Shown: positions 63,016 through 64,000 of the stretch, piece after piece
Position numbering within the stretch: the first letter of the stretch is position 1
How the letters are laid out: every line of letters begins with the position of its first letter
Source: Agathobacter ruminis
GTDB taxonomy: Bacteria > Bacillota > Clostridia > Lachnospirales > Lachnospiraceae
DNA length: 64,000 nucleotides
Assembly (NCBI RefSeq): GCF_002735305.1
Contig: NZ_PDYG01000001.1
Span: forward strand, 32,608-96,607
Reading direction: 5' to 3'
Notes under the pieces: generated by a model
What the model was told of the DNA's origin: nothing
Databases searched by the model: none
Seen by the model: the letters and a program-made list of their open reading frames with translations, nothing else
Position numbers and translations under genes: made by a program

Positions 63016-63232
63016 TTATGTTACCTCCATTGTCTGGAATCATTTCCATAATGTCGCCAACATCACAATTGAGGTATTCACAGATTCTTTTTATAACATC
63101 CATGGAGACATTCTCATTCTTGCTCATTTTAGCAATTGTATTCGGGCTTGTTTTGACTGCATCAATTAAATCAGTCTTTTTCATCCCCTCATCAATTAAT
63201 AGTTTCCAAAGTTTGTTATAGCTAACTTTCAT
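63002..63232 (-). CDS. HTH regulator heading the BREX operon
   Basis: A 76-residue protein from ATG 63232 (GAGGATG upstream; frame open to 63256). Cro/CI-type HTH: LLIDEGMKKTDLIDAVKTSP then NTIAKMSKNENVSMDVIKRI. Its end overlaps brxA, so it is co-translated with BREX and probably regulates it; it is much smaller than the WYL-type BrxR repressors. Confidence 0.85.
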   Translation of the reverse strand: MKVSYNKLWKLLIDEGMKKTDLIDAVKTSPNTIAKMSKNENVSMDVIKRICEYLNCDVGDIMEMIPDNGGNISEEK

Positions 63233-63317
63233 CTTTTCATCCTCTTTAGATATCATTTTAGCAACATAATTATTCTATCATAAAGGCTTAACATGAGGAA
63301 TAAAAAAAGTATAGGAA

Positions 63318-63345
63318 ATTATATTATATTTACTATTATTTTCAA
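63318..63345 (-). promoter_or_regulatory. Candidate BREX operon promoter
   Basis: Minus strand TTGAAA (63340-63345), 16 bases, TATAAT (63318-63323), about 90 bases before the HTH gene start. The rest of the gap 63257-63470 is A/T-rich without an ORF. Confidence 0.65.
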
Positions 63346-63473
63346 TATACTAAATTAAAGCGCTTCAATAAAAAGAAGTGTAATTTTTTCTTTTCTTTTT
63401 TACTTAAACTTTTACTCCAATCATTGTCCTATAATGCGGACCTTACAATCTGATTTAAAGTCTTAGTGGATCC

Positions 63474-63525
63474 GAAAAAAAAGAGCCGTCACCTTGCGAT
63501 AACAGCTCTCTGTAGCGTTCAATAT
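63474..63525 (-). terminator. Terminator of the edge acetyltransferase (repeat C)
   Basis: Minus strand AGAGCTGTTATC/GGTGACGGCTCT, a 12-bp stem with GCAA loop followed by eight U. The bases before it (AATATTGAACGCTACAG) match the core of the repeats at 25030-25101 and 26989-27044. Confidence 0.85.
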
Positions 63526-63526
63526 T

Positions 63527-64000
63527 CTAAAATATTCTTCCCATTTCAATTCTCATATTACAATCTTCCGGTCCATGATTAGAATAAGCATATCGATCAA
63601 ATCCGATTATCTGAAACCCATATTTCTTATAAAAAGAAATTGCTTTAGAATTGTAACTTTGCGTCTCTAGCACTGCCATTCTGGCACCGCTTTTCTTTGC
63701 CTCTTCGATAATGATATCTAAAAGCTTACCGCCAATGCCTTTTCCGCGTGCATCCGAATCGAAAACGCAGATATTCGTAATTCGATATCTGTTATTCCAT
63801 TCTTCTAAAAAGCCCTCGACAAAACCAATAAGTTTCCCATTTGAATCAAAAGCGCCATATGCTACAGGATGATCCAACCATTCCGATAACATATCGTCTT
63901 CTAGCTCCTTCACGAGCGGTTCTTTTACCTTTACCCATTTTATTTCAAGTCTCGCTCGCGAGACTTGGCGCGAGATTTGCGTCAGCGTAGCTGACATATT
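63527..64000 (-). CDS. GNAT acetyltransferase (streptothricin-type), 5' end outside window
   Basis: At least 156 residues; the frame is open to the window edge and the start is probably further right. VEGFLEEWNNRYRITNICVF, ARGKGIGGKLLDIIIEEAKK and SFYKKYGFQIIGFDRYAYSN are characteristic of the streptothricin acetyltransferase group. Typical members give nourseothricin resistance, but substrate is not certain here. Confidence 0.85.
   Translation of the reverse strand, partial: NMSATLTQISRQVSRARLEIKWVKVKEPLVKELEDDMLSEWLDHPVAYGAFDSNGKLIGFVEGFLEEWNNRYRITNICVFDSDARGKGIGGKLLDIIIEEAKKSGARMAVLETQSYNSKAISFYKKYGFQIIGFDRYAYSNHGPEDCNMRIEMGRIF

Overview
The window reads as a low-GC Firmicute, most likely a Lachnospiraceae-type gut anaerobe. 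This is inferred from the conjugation proteins (PrgI, Maff2, VirB6/TrbL-like, VirD4 and PcfB families as in Clostridioides CTn elements), consensus AGGAGG ribosome sites, and A/T-rich promoters. Almost every gene lies on the minus strand, so transcription runs right to left; one small HTH gene (19685-19999) is the clear exception. No rRNA, tRNA, CRISPR array or integrase was seen.

Region 1 (1-13.4 kb) is the left part of an integrative conjugative element. A regulator with an operator inside its own promoter (7.1-7.4 kb) precedes a five-copy 11-bp repeat and a leader with an attenuator-like hairpin. The transfer operon follows (DUF5688-like, RepA-like, PcfB, VirD4, Maff2, VirB6, PrgI) with strong hairpins between genes. 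At 7.5-12.9 kb a GHKL sensor kinase and a LytTR response regulator sit next to a four-gene operon. Paired LytTR-type boxes with 21-bp spacing lie before both the regulator and that operon.

Region 2 (13.4-30.2 kb) is a patchwork of accessory genes and remnants. It holds macrodomain hydrolases, an oxidoreductase pair, an AbiE toxin-antitoxin system with a clear operator, a HigBA-like pair, several acetyltransferases, a methyltransferase, an HD hydrolase, a glyoxalase-like protein, an AAA ATPase, a MarR regulator and an EamA transporter. Broken pieces include a MATE pump, an IS3-family transposase and several 3' gene ends. Repeats, recycled ribosome sites and a possible structured RNA (28.9-29.05 kb) lie here.

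Region 3 (30.2-63.3 kb) is a dense defence island: a modification-dependent restriction enzyme (EVE/PUA-like plus Mrr), an AlbA_2 protein, AbiH, and a DUF3800/HNH/MazG module bounded by a perfect 27-bp direct repeat. Next come an unusual RES-domain / 169-aa / reverse-transcriptase-HD gene trio, recombination debris (hsdR, mazG and DUF6508-like ends), a GIY-YIG nuclease, and a complete type I BREX operon. The BREX operon runs HTH-brxA-brxB-brxC-pglX-pglX2-HEPN-pglZ-264aa-brxL, with a second, shorter PglX and two non-core genes. An acetyltransferase cut by the window edge closes the window.

The best candidate for an undescribed system is the RES / 169-aa / RT-HD trio (38.75-43.83 kb). The remodelled BREX operon and the self-contained LytTR circuit come next.
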